64,000 nt of DNA from Methanosarcina sp. MTP4 (GTDB lineage: Archaea; Halobacteriota; Methanosarcinia; Methanosarcinales; Methanosarcinaceae): NCBI RefSeq assembly GCF_000970045.1, contig NZ_CP009505.1, positions 682,001 through 746,000 of the forward strand, given 5' to 3'. The translations under genes and the position numbers were made by a program. This document shows positions 44,621 through 54,344 of this stretch, in pieces. The notes beneath the pieces were generated by a model. It saw only the letters and a program-made list of their open reading frames with translations, was not told the origin of the DNA and did not search any database. Position 1 is the first letter of the stretch, and each line of letters opens with the position of its first letter.

Positions 44621-46354
44621 TCAGGCCGGGATTTTACTTGCTTTTTTGAATTTTTGTTTCCCGGCATGTTTTCCACCATCTCTGTTTTTCCAGTTTCCTC
44701 CTTGTTTCCGGCCTTCTCCCTGTTTTCCACCATCTCTCTGTTTCCAGTTTCCTCTTGGCCTATCATTTTTCCTGTTCTTTCCCTGGGCAATGTCCACAAA
44801 GGGTTTTCTTCCCTTTTTCCTGTTTTTAAACATACCCAGCAAGATTTCGGCCTGGGCGAATGGGACGGATACGAAGGAAAAGTGGGGGAAGATCTCGATA
44901 TCTCCTATTTTCATATCTTCTTCCCCGGCTTCGTTCTTTATGAAATCGCAGAGCTTGGTCGGAGTCATGTCGTCGGCTTTGCCCATGGCTATGAAAAGCC
45001 GGGTTTTTCCTGTTTTGTCGACATAGGAATTGCCGTTGATTTCCGAATAATTGCTCTCGTCGAAGGCGTCCTTGAAAGTGTATTTCAAAAGGGAAGCCAG
45101 GACCATTTCTTCGGGATATTCTTCCAGAAGGGTTTTGCTCATCTCAAGGAAGTCCTCGTGTCCACCTTCTTTTATGATGGCTTCGAGGTCGTTTTTCACC
45201 CTTGCTTTCCTGGCTTTTATAACGTCTTCTATTTCGGGGAGCATACCTTTTTTGATCTGGGATTTCGCACTCTTTTTTATGTAAGTCAGCCTGCGGTATT
45301 CCTTAGATGTTACAAAGGTAACTGCAGTCCCCTGTTTTCCTGCCCTGCCAGTTCTTCCGATCCTGTGTACGTAGGACTCCGGGTCCTGGGGAAGACTGTA
45401 GTTAATTACATGGGTCAGGTCCATGATGTCGATTCCCCTTGCTGCAACGTCGGTTGCCACCAGGATGTTGAGCTTCTGTTTCCTGAAATGGTTCAGGATC
45501 TTTTCTCTTTCCTGCTGGCTCATATCCCCGTTAAGGGCATCAGCGGCATAGCCTCTGTCCCCTAGTTTCTGGGCAATCTGGGTGGTGTCGTTTTTTGTCC
45601 GGCAAAAGACCAGTCCGTAGAACTCCTCTTCGATATCGATAATCCTGCAGAGGGCTTCGAACTTATCGCCTTCCCTGACTTCAAAATAGATCTGCTCGGT
45701 CAGGTCCGTGACAGTTTCCATGTTACTTACGGAAACATGCTCGTAGTTTTGCATGTACTTCCGCGCAATGCCGAGGATCGGTTTAGGCATTGTTGCGGAA
45801 AAGAAGAGCATCCTTTTTTCAGGCCCTGAAGCCTTCAGGATTTCCTTCACATCATCGATGAAACCCATGTTCAGCATCTCATCGGCTTCGTCAAGCACGA
45901 AGTATGAAATGTTGTCAAGTTTCAGGCTTTTTCGCTGGATGTGGTCAATGACCCTTCCGGGGGTTCCCACAACGATGTCCACTCCGCTTTTCAGCATCCT
46001 GAGCTGCCGGGTCATGGACTGTCCCCCGTAGATCGGAATGATCTGCAGGTTCTTTCCTCCTTTAAGGGAGTTGAGTTCTTCCGAGACCTGAATTGCCAGT
46101 TCCCGGGTAGGGGTCAGGATTATTGCCTGGACCTTTCCTGTTTTTTCAGGAATTTTTTCGATAATGGGGGCCCCGAATGCTGCTGTTTTACCGGTCCCTG
46201 TCTGGGCCTGTCCGATAATGTCACATTCTCCTCCCAGGAAGAGAGGGATAATTTTTTCCTGAATAGGGGTTGGTTCTTCAAAACCTTTCTTTTGTAGGGC
46301 TTTCAATGTGCTTTCCGAAAGTCCAAGTTCCTTAAATTTTGCTAATTTTTCCAT
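44621..46354 (-). CDS. DEAD-box RNA helicase
   Basis: A 577-residue ATP-dependent RNA helicase. Motifs in order: Q motif region PTPIQEKIIP, I AQTGTGKTAAFG, Ia PTRELA, Ib GTPGR, II DEAD, III SAT, IV-V LVATDVAARGID, VI HRIGRTGRAGK. After the core comes a DbpA-like RNA-binding domain (about residues 455-530, LFIAMGKADDMTPTKLCDFI) and a very basic Gly/Arg/Lys tail with KRRDGGKQ-like repeats. It probably remodels rRNA or mRNA, as do DeaD/CshA proteins in the cold. No strong ribosome binding site is seen before the ATG. Confidence 0.93.
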   Translation of the reverse strand: MEKLAKFKELGLSESTLKALQKKGFEEPTPIQEKIIPLFLGGECDIIGQAQTGTGKTAAFGAPIIEKIPEKTGKVQAIILTPTRELAIQVSEELNSLKGGKNLQIIPIYGGQSMTRQLRMLKSGVDIVVGTPGRVIDHIQRKSLKLDNISYFVLDEADEMLNMGFIDDVKEILKASGPEKRMLFFSATMPKPILGIARKYMQNYEHVSVSNMETVTDLTEQIYFEVREGDKFEALCRIIDIEEEFYGLVFCRTKNDTTQIAQKLGDRGYAADALNGDMSQQEREKILNHFRKQKLNILVATDVAARGIDIMDLTHVINYSLPQDPESYVHRIGRTGRAGKQGTAVTFVTSKEYRRLTYIKKSAKSQIKKGMLPEIEDVIKARKARVKNDLEAIIKEGGHEDFLEMSKTLLEEYPEEMVLASLLKYTFKDAFDESNYSEINGNSYVDKTGKTRLFIAMGKADDMTPTKLCDFIKNEAGEEDMKIGDIEIFPHFSFVSVPFAQAEILLGMFKNRKKGRKPFVDIAQGKNRKNDRPRGNWKQRDGGKQGEGRKQGGNWKNRDGGKHAGKQKFKKASKIPA

Positions 46355-47066
46355 GTACTCACTCTAAGTTGACAGTATTTTTATTCCGAATTTGATAGCG
46401 ATCCCGCTTTCAAATATGCTGGTTCCGAATTTTGCCGGTTATGACATCTTTTGAAGCATACCCTGCAGTCTAACTTACGACAGGTCTTTCCCGTAACAGT
46501 TAGAACCACCTGTTCCATAGGACAGGTTCTCACAGGCTCTTTTCCGATTTCCACTTGCCCCAATCAAAACCAGGCATGAAATCCAGCTGAAGGTTCCAGG
46601 CATGAATACCTGATGAAGCAGCCGTATAAATGTCTAATATCAACGGCCCGGTGAATAGTGATTAAAACCAGGAAAGTTCAGTAGCAGTATTAACAAAACT
46701 TAAACAGCAAAAATATGAGTTTTTTGGATAAGTTCCGGCTATTACTTTTGACTTTTCCCCTGGATGCAGACAGGTACGGGGGTAACCTGTATTCAAATAT
46801 AAGCTATCTCCTACAGGAGTTACCTGTATATAACTGTTCTCCATCCCTGCCCGGGTTCCGGTCACGGCTTTTTTGTCCGAATATCCGTGAACAGGAAATC
46901 CAGGGTCAATGGGCAGAAAATTCTCTTTCCGAAGACCCGATTTGTCCGTATAGAAGAGTCCTGTGCAAAAAATCTTAAAACCCTGTTGCAGGTCCCCCTC
47001 TACAGAATCTGATGCGGATAATTCCCGGTCCCCGGGTACCTTCGGGATATCAGGTGCCTTTGAGTT
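46355..47066. other. Spacer without supported gene
   Basis: A 60-codon Cys-containing frame on the minus strand (46381-46563) is the best candidate but has no clear start site. Nothing else found. Confidence 0.4.
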
Positions 47067-47216
47067 TTAGTCTGTTTTTAATTCACTTATCGAATACATG
47101 AGCAGGAACACAATGGCCGCAATAAATGCCCCTTCTAATTCCGGTATATAATTATTCGAGATCATTGCTAAGAGGGTAAAAACAAAACTGAGTATAACTA
47201 ATGTATAGTTATTCAT
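47067..47216 (-). CDS. Two-helix membrane microprotein (49 residues)
   Basis: An intact 49-codon frame: MNNYTLVILSFVFTLLAMIS, a short polar turn NNYIPELEG, and AFIAAIVFLLMYSISELKTD. The two hydrophobic stretches suit a hairpin in the membrane. TTTATATTG lies about 25 bases before the ATG, so the mRNA may be leaderless. Unrecognised. Confidence 0.5.
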   Translation of the reverse strand: MNNYTLVILSFVFTLLAMISNNYIPELEGAFIAAIVFLLMYSISELKTD

Positions 47217-47846
47217 ATATCAAAATAGTCTTATCAATATAAATTCTTTTTCGTATGTCTTCCGGATTCTGACTCTTAAGATCGTTTTTTTCGATATATC
47301 ATTCTGGTGGAAAACCTGCTATTGTATCTGTTTTTTTGGATTGGAATTTTGTCTTTTAATTCCTGGGGAGTTGTGAAAAGATAAGAATTAAATGAATTTA
47401 TAAAAGTTGTATTGTGGTTTAATCGTATATCTCACTTCCCCCAGATGGCTTTTCAATTTTCAAAATTTCTCAAGATATCGTTTTTTCTGAAAACTACCCT
47501 GGTTATTCAAATGTTTATTTTTGAAATTTTAGGATTCGTGCCTTCATTGAAAGCTTCCAACTTCTATTTGCCGAAGTTCAGTTGAGATAATAATTGAGGA
47601 TTTTCGAGCAATTATCCAAAAACGATAGCAATAAAAATATTATTCTCTAAAGGATCTCTGCGGAAATTCGGGTATATTAAAAAAAGTTCCGGCATTGCTG
47701 CCGGAAAAATACTGTTTTTATATATGGAGTGTAAAACCCCCGGGCCTTTAGCTCAAGGGCAGTTCACTCGTTTACGCATTTACTTTCTTGTGCATTACGT
47801 GCTGGTGTAGTGCATTAAGTGCTGGGATATTCACACGCCCGGGCAT
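47217..47846. other. AT-rich spacer with tRNA-like fragment
   Basis: No protein gene. At 47742-47770 GGGCCTTTAGCTCAAGGGCAG resembles a tRNA 5' half, without matching 3' half. GTGCATTA(C/A)GTGCTGG occurs twice at 47791-47825. Confidence 0.4.
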
Positions 47847-49772
47847 TTATGCGCTTGCGTAGTCTCCCGTGCCGAGGAAGACCAGTTTTGTTTCCATGGG
47901 GGTCTGCCAGCCGGCCGGAAGTATGTCTTTTTTGTTGATGTCGATCTGGATCTTTTCAGGGTCCATGCCAGAGTCGGCCATGTAGTCCAGGATAAGCTGT
48001 TCGCCGAGCCTGTGGGCGTGGTCGAGGGCTTCGTTGTAGAGTTCGAACCTTTCCCTGCCTTTTTCGGAGAATACAAAGAATTCCATGTCAGGAGCTGCCA
48101 TGGAAACCGGGCGGATCAGGATCTCAGCCCTGCGGACTCCTTTTGCGGCAAGGGCTCCGACGGCGTTTCCTACATCTGAGTATTCCGGAACCACGATTTC
48201 GGCATCAATGATTTTGTTCAGTTCGTCCAGGTAGGCGGAAACAGGACCTCCTATCAGGACCACAGGCATTTCAACCTTGAATTTGGCGGGGGAATCGATA
48301 TCGAATATCTTTCTTATCTCGGTTTTCTCGATTCCCTCCAGGAAGAAGGAGATCAGTTCCGAAGCCATGTTTTTGGCAAATTCTCTCTTAATGTGCAGGG
48401 CAAATTCTTCCTTACTCATATCCGAAAGGGACCCGAGCATTTCCGCACCGATTTCGGAAGCTTCCGTTTCCCACTGGGAATAGTCCCCGAGCACGTGCAG
48501 GGCGTCGGTGGGGGTAAAGCCTATTGCTTGGATAAGGCGTTTCTGGATCAGGGAGTCCAGGATATAGGATGCAGGGTACTTCTTGCCCAGGCGGGTGTAC
48601 ATCTCGGTAATTGATGTGGGGGTCTCGCTGATCACGTCCAGGAGTTGCTTTTCCCCTTTGCTGATCTCGATTGGTTTGTACCCTGTCCTGATGTAGAACT
48701 TGGTGGGCTGGACGTTGACCCCCAGGATCCCTTTAGAGGGTATCGGGTTTGCCTTAAGCTGTTGCAGGAAGCCCGGGTAAAGCACCGCAGCCCTGCAGAG
48801 TGGGATTACCCGGCGGGGACCGATTGTGATCTTTCTCTCTTTGACCCAGACATGGCTGTCTCCACCCATTGCCGAGGTCTCCATCCTAATTGCCCTGACC
48901 CTGGTCTTCCAGCCGCCAACGGCTGCTCCTTCTTCGCTCATCTCGGGGATTCCGTTTTTGATCAGGGAGATGTCCGTACTTGTGCCTCCCACATCGATCA
49001 TGGCGCAGGTCTCGTTCCCGCTAAGGAAAGCGGCTCCTACAAGGCTGCCTGCAGGGCCTGAAAAGATGGATTCGATGGGTTTTTCGAGGGCTTTTTTGAT
49101 CCCGACGACGGACCCGTCACACTTGAGCATGAGGACTTTTGCGTCCATGCCGCGGTTTTCTATTTCCTTTCCCACGGTCTGCATGAATTTCTCGGAGATC
49201 GGGATCAGCTGTGCATTGAAGAAGGCGGTCACAGCTCTTTCAAAAGCCCCAAGGTCCTGGGAAAGTTCGTGGGCGCAGACCACGGGGAGGCCCGTCAGTT
49301 CGAGGATGGATTTCTTTACAGCAACTTCATGTTCGGGGTTTCGAATGCTGAAGTAGGATGAGACTGCAAAAGCTGAGACCCTGTCTTTTACATTCAGGGC
49401 AAACTCCTTTACGGCTTCCAGGTCAAGGGGCTCGGCTTCTTTCCCGTTGTACCCGTGCCCTCCTTTCACCTGGGCATAATGGGGGGTCGGAAGTTCCTGG
49501 TTGATGTCATAGTTCCCGACAAGGACCAGCCCCACGGGAAAACCGGTTCCTTCAAGGATGGTGTTGGTGGAAAGGGTTGTGGAAACAGATACCACCTTTA
49601 CGTTCCTGACATACTCTTCATCCAGCCCGTCAATTGCATTTTTGATCCCTTCGAGCGGGTCCGGATAAGTCGTAAGCGCTTTACTTGCGGCGACAACGGT
49701 GTCGTCATTGTTATTCACGATAACGGCGTCGGTATAGGTGCCTCCTGCATCGATGCCAAGGCTGTAGTGCAT
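47847..49772 (-). CDS. Hydantoinase/oxoprolinase family protein, copy 2
   Basis: A 641-residue paralog of the protein at 40033, collinear along its full length: GIDAGGTYTDAVIV near the start, VSTTLSTNTILEGTGFPVGL, AFFNAQLIPI and IDVGGTSTDISLI around residue 263. The ATP-dependent ring-opening chemistry is only a family inference. GGAGC lies before the ATG. It is 6 kb from copy 1 on the same strand and may have arisen by a local duplication followed by insertion or rearrangement of the thi and helicase genes. Confidence 0.8.
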   Translation of the reverse strand: MHYSLGIDAGGTYTDAVIVNNNDDTVVAASKALTTYPDPLEGIKNAIDGLDEEYVRNVKVVSVSTTLSTNTILEGTGFPVGLVLVGNYDINQELPTPHYAQVKGGHGYNGKEAEPLDLEAVKEFALNVKDRVSAFAVSSYFSIRNPEHEVAVKKSILELTGLPVVCAHELSQDLGAFERAVTAFFNAQLIPISEKFMQTVGKEIENRGMDAKVLMLKCDGSVVGIKKALEKPIESIFSGPAGSLVGAAFLSGNETCAMIDVGGTSTDISLIKNGIPEMSEEGAAVGGWKTRVRAIRMETSAMGGDSHVWVKERKITIGPRRVIPLCRAAVLYPGFLQQLKANPIPSKGILGVNVQPTKFYIRTGYKPIEISKGEKQLLDVISETPTSITEMYTRLGKKYPASYILDSLIQKRLIQAIGFTPTDALHVLGDYSQWETEASEIGAEMLGSLSDMSKEEFALHIKREFAKNMASELISFFLEGIEKTEIRKIFDIDSPAKFKVEMPVVLIGGPVSAYLDELNKIIDAEIVVPEYSDVGNAVGALAAKGVRRAEILIRPVSMAAPDMEFFVFSEKGRERFELYNEALDHAHRLGEQLILDYMADSGMDPEKIQIDINKKDILPAGWQTPMETKLVFLGTGDYASA

Positions 49773-50479
49773 GAGTGATAGCTCCTTTTTTGTTTTTTAT
49801 TGTTCTCGTGTCTTGTGTGCTGAATAGGATATGTAAAGAAAGTTAATATTCCCCTCCTTACATATACTTTTCTAATTTATTTTGTCACTGTTAACTTTCA
49901 AAAATCGCTATCAATCGCTCACTAATTTTAGTTTTGAAAGAACTTCAATTTATATATTTTTCCCTCCGAGGTCTTATGGCTTTTGCAGGTCTGTCCTGCT
50001 AACAGCTACCTCCGGTCAGGAGCTGAATTATGCTAGCAGGTATTTTATGCAGGGGTATGTCTCATCAGCAGTTTTCTCCCAGTATTTTTTTCACACCAGC
50101 TGTTTTTTCACACCAGCAGGTATCTTGTTGCATAAACAGGCATGCTGCAATTTCGCGCACTCTGATGTTATCCGGATAAATTGTATGAAAAAGGCGATAC
50201 TGAAAAGGGCCGCAAATTCCGGTTGCAGGATTCCGGTTTAAAATCTTGAAATGGTTGGTAGTAGCCCGGTTTTTTCCCTCAAATATCTGGTTCTTTGGGT
50301 GAGATAACAACTCAGTCAGGAATTTAAATTCGGTTCCGATTTTCAAACCCCGCCTGCCGCTGCGGGGATTTCTTGCTGCGACTTAAGTTAAAAACAGGTT
50401 TTACAGACTCTTAAGTGCCGGATGTCCTCAACACCAGCCATTGCTTTCCATGCTTCTTTTCTATGCTTCCTTTGTGTTT
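49773..50479. other. Spacer upstream of hydantoinase copy 2
   Basis: No supported gene. CACACCAGC(T/A)G is repeated at about 50092 and 50112. GAACTTCAATTTATATATTTTTCC near 49940 is a TATA-like stretch. Confidence 0.4.
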
Positions 50480-51277
50480 TTACTCTTTTTTTCTCCTGAG
50501 GACCTCTTTCTTGGCTTTCTTATAACATTCTTCAACCAGTTCCAGGCTGCCCTTTATATTAATTATCTCGAACCCGTACAGGTCCGCAAATTCCCGGACT
50601 TTTGCCTCGAACTCCTGTTCATAGTAAAGTCCGGTGTCTATTTGTGCAACTTTTCTGTATCCCGAAATGTCAAAGATCATTTTTGTCATTTCCACGTTTT
50701 CGGGTTCTGGTGTGACCCTGGAAGCTATCAGCATTTCTTTCCAGTAAACCGCCCCCACAGGAGTCAGGAAATACGTGCCTGCCCCGTTGGATGCCAGTTT
50801 TGAAAGAAAACCTTCCCTGCCTCCGAGCACTGCGCCTATGCAGTCGTCTACCATCGACCCCTCCCTGTCCTTCAGGATGAAGACCGGGCATTCCGGGACT
50901 GCACAGTCCCTTTCAACGTTTCCGAGCACGTTTCCGCAGAGCCCGTAAAGGAGCAGGATCCCGTCTGAATATTCCTGCATCTCTGCAATGGTCTCGTAGA
51001 CCTTTTCCCGGAGCTTCTCAGGCACCCCGTCCAGGGCAAATTCCAGCAGAATCACGATGAGTGTCAATCCGCTGCTGTTTTTTCTTCCGGACAGCTCAGG
51101 GATTTTTTCCAGTGGCAGGACCCTGTGAGGACCCCCTATATCTTCCAGTTTCCGGATTACTCCGACGTTGTTTTCATTTTCGACAACGATAACTTCTTCG
51201 AGTTCGGGCCCTTTTTCGATAAGGTGCACTACTTCATCCTCAAAAATCCGGCACCCGATGATGGTCATTACTGGCAT
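50480..51277 (-). CDS. DUF1638 domain protein
   Basis: A 265-residue protein of DUF1638, typical of methylotrophic methanogens and of bacteria with corrinoid methyltransferases. Conserved: MTIIGCRIFEDEVVHLI, LLYGLCGNVLGNV, VPECPVFILKDREGSMVDDC, and FLTPVGAVYWKEML. Three or more conserved Cys suggest metal or corrinoid contact. Function unknown, but its usual company implies a role with one-carbon methyltransferases. ATG 51277 behind GGAGGA is preferred over the ORF start at 51301. Confidence 0.8.
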   Translation of the reverse strand: MPVMTIIGCRIFEDEVVHLIEKGPELEEVIVVENENNVGVIRKLEDIGGPHRVLPLEKIPELSGRKNSSGLTLIVILLEFALDGVPEKLREKVYETIAEMQEYSDGILLLYGLCGNVLGNVERDCAVPECPVFILKDREGSMVDDCIGAVLGGREGFLSKLASNGAGTYFLTPVGAVYWKEMLIASRVTPEPENVEMTKMIFDISGYRKVAQIDTGLYYEQEFEAKVREFADLYGFEIINIKGSLELVEECYKKAKKEVLRRKKE

Positions 51278-51622
51278 GGAACGTCTTCCTCCGGCAGGCA
51301 ACTGAGATACGAACGGATGGGTTCGGGAATTTCCGGGTCTGTCATCCGGACATCCGCCGCTCAGTTTTGCCTCCCCAATTCTTCCAGATCAGCTATTTCA
51401 AATATATACTCTAATTTATATATCAGTTCTTATTTCTCTTCTTCTCTCTCTTCAATTCCTTTATTTTCTCTTTTCAATTCCTCCTCTTTATTTCTCTGTT
51501 TTTTGTTATATTTCCAAATGTATATATCCATCTTTTTCATAGTTATGCGGCGTTTACACTTTGAATTTACACTTTGAATTTGCACTGTGAGTTTGAGTTA
51601 CCTATAATTGGGGCAATTTTTG
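51278..51622. other. T/C-rich spacer
   Basis: A pyrimidine-rich stretch (51425-51530) and a duplicated TTTACACTTTGAA at 51553-51580. No gene. Confidence 0.4.
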
Positions 51623-52162
51623 ATGAAAACGGAGTATAAAGTAAGAAGTGCTGCCCTTGCTGATCTGCACAAAATTATGGCTCTGTATCGGGAGGTCACA
51701 CTGCAATTCGGTGGGATTGCAAGGGAAGCCGACGAAATCACCGAAGGGTACGTCCGGAATTTCCTGGAAAAAAGCCTCTGTTCGGGGGTCATCCTGGTCG
51801 CCGAAAATCCCTCGGATCCCGAAGAACTCATTGCGGAAGTCCACACCTATACTCCCGGAATCAAGGTATTTGCCCACGTTTTCAGCGACCTGACAATTGT
51901 CGTTCGCCCGGGTTTCCAGGGGAGAGGGGTCGGGAAACTACTCTTTGGCGCTCTGATGAAAGAAATCGAAGAAAAGCATCCTGAAATTCTCAGGGTCGAG
52001 CTGATTGCCAGGGAGAGCAACGAAAAGGCTATCGGGTTTTACAAAAGCTTCGGTTTCAAAGTTGAAGGAAGGATGGAAAAAAGGATTAACGGGACAATAG
52101 GAAGGCTGGAAGCCGACATCCCCATGGGCTGGTTTCGGTCTTTTTGCGGGGAGTCGGATTGA
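51623..52162 (+). CDS. GNAT acetyltransferase
   Basis: A 179-residue N-acetyltransferase of the GNAT superfamily. The acetyl-CoA loop is VRPGFQGRGVGKLLFGALM, followed by RVELIARESNEKAIGFYKSFGF and the ending EGRMEKRI. The acceptor is unknown. ATG 51623 has GGGG 9 bases before it; the TTG at 51608 overlaps that site. Confidence 0.85.
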   Translation: MKTEYKVRSAALADLHKIMALYREVTLQFGGIAREADEITEGYVRNFLEKSLCSGVILVAENPSDPEELIAEVHTYTPGIKVFAHVFSDLTIVVRPGFQGRGVGKLLFGALMKEIEEKHPEILRVELIARESNEKAIGFYKSFGFKVEGRMEKRINGTIGRLEADIPMGWFRSFCGESD

Positions 52163-52372
52163 GAGTATCTGATATAGGGTTTTTTTCAAAGAAAAATATT
52201 TCAAAAAGAGGACCAATGATCTTTTTTTAGTGGATTTTCACTTCTCTTTTGATGCATAATTATATTTTTAATGTTAACGGAGTTTCACACACCTTTCCTT
52301 TTTTCCCAATTGAAAACGATTTAAACTATAATATTCATATAATATTTCCGCTTTTATAATGGAGGTTTTTAT
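52163..52372. promoter_or_regulatory. Upstream region of the AhpD-like gene
   Basis: Contains TGCATAATTATAT (52253), similar to the palindromes before nifB copy 1 (32730) and the USP gene (55349), and ATTCATATAATATTTCC, a TATA-like stretch near 52335. Confidence 0.35.
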
Positions 52373-52720
52373 GTGTTATTCCTGGATGAAAGGCTGCCCG
52401 AAACTGCTGAAGCTTTCGGGCAAATGAGAAAATCCATCTTCAAGGACGGTTATCTTGACCTCAAATCAAAGGAATTGATTGCCGTTGCTTCCTCGGTCCT
52501 TATGCGCTGCCAGTACTGCGTGGACGTTCACTCCCGGAGGGCGATGAATGCAGGCGCCACAAAGAATGAAATTGCAGAGGCTATCTCAGTTGCAATGTTT
52601 ATTGCCGCCGGCTCCCAGGTCCACTGGTCAAACACAAGCGGAGGAGAAAACGTTTACGACAAAATTTTCGGCGTGGGGGAAGAAGACGAAGAATGCTGCT
52701 GCCGTGGCTCAAAGGACTGA
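52373..52720 (+). CDS. AhpD/carboxymuconolactone decarboxylase-like protein
   Basis: A 115-residue protein of the AhpD-like family. The redox pair is CQYCVDVHSRRA, the AhpD core CxxC-x-x-x-H signature, followed by GATKNEIAEAISVAMFIAAG. It probably reduces peroxides or a disulfide partner. The Cys cluster ECCCRGSKD at the end is unusual. GTG 52373 with GGAGG 7 bases upstream; the ATG at 52371 is in another frame. Confidence 0.8.
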   Translation: MLFLDERLPETAEAFGQMRKSIFKDGYLDLKSKELIAVASSVLMRCQYCVDVHSRRAMNAGATKNEIAEAISVAMFIAAGSQVHWSNTSGGENVYDKIFGVGEEDEECCCRGSKD

Positions 52721-52826
52721 GGAGCCTTTTTTGGCTCCTGGTTCTTAATCTTTAGCACCTGATGCTTTCCGGTAGCTCCGTTTCATTTATGAAATGATGT
52801 AACAAAGTAAATATATTTTAATTGTT

Positions 52827-53147
52827 TCATACTTCATCGAATACGATCTCAATGCTTCCTGCTTTTTTTGCGAGGGATTTTGCCACGAACCCGCTTTCCA
52901 GCTTGCAGAGATTGAGTATCGCGCAGGGCACCAGGCAGTTTGAGGAACACTGTGCCTCTTTTGCCCTATCCGTCACGTAATTGTCTTTTATGTCCATTGT
53001 TTCCATCATGGGAATTTCCATGTGGGAAAATTTTTTGATCTTTTCGCAGGGGGTTTCGATGTCCACAATAATTTTGCTGCCTTTCATTTTTCCACGGATT
53101 TTGTGGACAAAACCGCAGAGTGTGGAATTAACGGTAATTTCTGTCAA
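52827..53147 (-). CDS. DUF6951 family protein, copy 1
   Basis: A 106-residue small protein with conserved Cys residues: TPCEKIKKFSH, AQCSSNCLVPCAILNLCKLE, and the ending KKAGSIEIVFDEV. It resembles DUF6951, known from Methanosarcina. A Cys cluster of this form suggests metal or iron-sulfur binding. TTG 53147 behind GGTGACCA is the start by comparison with copy 2; the longer frame begins at 53180. It lies right after acr3. Confidence 0.65.
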   Translation of the reverse strand: MTEITVNSTLCGFVHKIRGKMKGSKIIVDIETPCEKIKKFSHMEIPMMETMDIKDNYVTDRAKEAQCSSNCLVPCAILNLCKLESGFVAKSLAKKAGSIEIVFDEV

Positions 53148-53291
53148 ATGGTCACCTTGGAATGTTTTTTTGTTTTGCAAACTTTTTTTGAGATTCTTTT
53201 CTTCAGTGTTCTTAGTTTCTTGCTGGTTCTATTTCTTTTTTATTATTTTTCTTCATTTTTCTGGCCTGATCAACGTTCTTTCCTTTCCAAT

Positions 53292-54344
53292 TTAAAACCT
53301 GAACTTCTCTCTGTTCCTGTCCATTATCTTCACCAGCGACAACATTACCGGAACTTCCACAAGCACCCCCACAACCGTGGCAAGCGCAGCTCCGGACTCC
53401 ATCCCGAAAAGGATCAGGGCTACTGCTACTGCCAGCTCGAAGAAGTTGCTGGCCCCGATAAAAGTGGAAGGGGCAGCTTCCATATAAGGGATTTTCAGGA
53501 ACTTTGCCCCTGCGTACCCGATGGAGAAGATCAGGTAGGTCTGCAGGACGAGGGGAATTGCGATCAGCAGGATGTGCAGGGGGTAGTTGATGATGTTATC
53601 TCCCTGGAAGACAAAGATAAGGATGAGGGTGATTAAAAGCCCGACCGGGGTAACCCATTCGATCTTTTTTATCAGGCGGTTTTCAAACCAGGTAATGCCT
53701 TTTTTCCTTATTACAAGCTGCCTTGTCAGCATCGCCAGGCCCAAGGGGATTGCCACGTAAAAGAGGACCGAGACGAAGATGGTCATCAGGGGCACGGGAA
53801 AGTCCGTGGTTACGCCCAGGAGGAATTTGCCGAGCGGGGCAAAAAGGACCAGGATGATCAGGTCGTTTACCGAGACCTGGATCAAGGCATAGTTGATGTT
53901 TGCCCGGGCAAGATAGGTCCAGACGAGCACCATAGCCGTGCAGGGGGCAAGGCCCAGCAGGATCATGCCTGCGATGTACTGAGCCTGGAGGTCGGCAGGA
54001 ATAAGGTCTGCAAAAAGGACGCGCATGAAAAGCCAGGCAACAAAAGCCATTGTAAAAGGTTTGATTGCCCAGTTTACTACCAGGGTGAGGGCGAGGGGCT
54101 TGAGGTTTGCTTTTACGTTCAGGAGTTCCTCAAAATTGATCTTCAGCATGACCGGGTACATCATTATCAGGAGCACGACCGCAACAGGGACCGAAACGTT
54201 TGCGATTTCGATCCCGCCCAGCGCATCCGCAAAGCCCGGAAAGACATAGCCTATTGCAGTGCCGAGGATGATGCAGATTGCGACCCAGACCGAGAGGTAT
54301 TTGCTGAAAAAATCAAGCTCTCTTTCTTCCTGCCCTTCCGGCAT
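53292..54344 (-). CDS. Arsenite efflux transporter Acr3
   Basis: A 350-residue membrane protein of the Acr3 (bile/arsenite transporter) family with about ten helices. The family's functional Cys is in LGLAPCTAMVLVWTYLA; NFEELLNVKANLKPLALTL and APSTFIGASNFFELAVAVAL are also conserved. It pumps arsenite (or antimonite) out using the proton gradient. ATG 54344 overlaps the stop of the USP gene (TAATG), so the two are coupled. No ArsR gene lies beside it, but ArsR control is seen 8 kb away. Confidence 0.85.
   Translation of the reverse strand: MPEGQEERELDFFSKYLSVWVAICIILGTAIGYVFPGFADALGGIEIANVSVPVAVVLLIMMYPVMLKINFEELLNVKANLKPLALTLVVNWAIKPFTMAFVAWLFMRVLFADLIPADLQAQYIAGMILLGLAPCTAMVLVWTYLARANINYALIQVSVNDLIILVLFAPLGKFLLGVTTDFPVPLMTIFVSVLFYVAIPLGLAMLTRQLVIRKKGITWFENRLIKKIEWVTPVGLLITLILIFVFQGDNIINYPLHILLIAIPLVLQTYLIFSIGYAGAKFLKIPYMEAAPSTFIGASNFFELAVAVALILFGMESGAALATVVGVLVEVPVMLSLVKIMDRNREKFRF

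Noticed and set aside
44597-45565. 322-codon plus-strand frame
   Set aside because: Antisense to the DEAD-box helicase gene, whose motifs are complete.
46381-46563. 60-codon minus-strand frame with several Cys
   Set aside because: Start is unclear, Cys spacing is irregular, and no neighbour supports it; it remains possible as a small zinc protein.
47742-47770. tRNA gene beginning GGGCCTTTAGCTCA
   Set aside because: The D arm looks right but there is no anticodon stem, T arm or matching acceptor strand in the next 100 bases; at most a 5' fragment.
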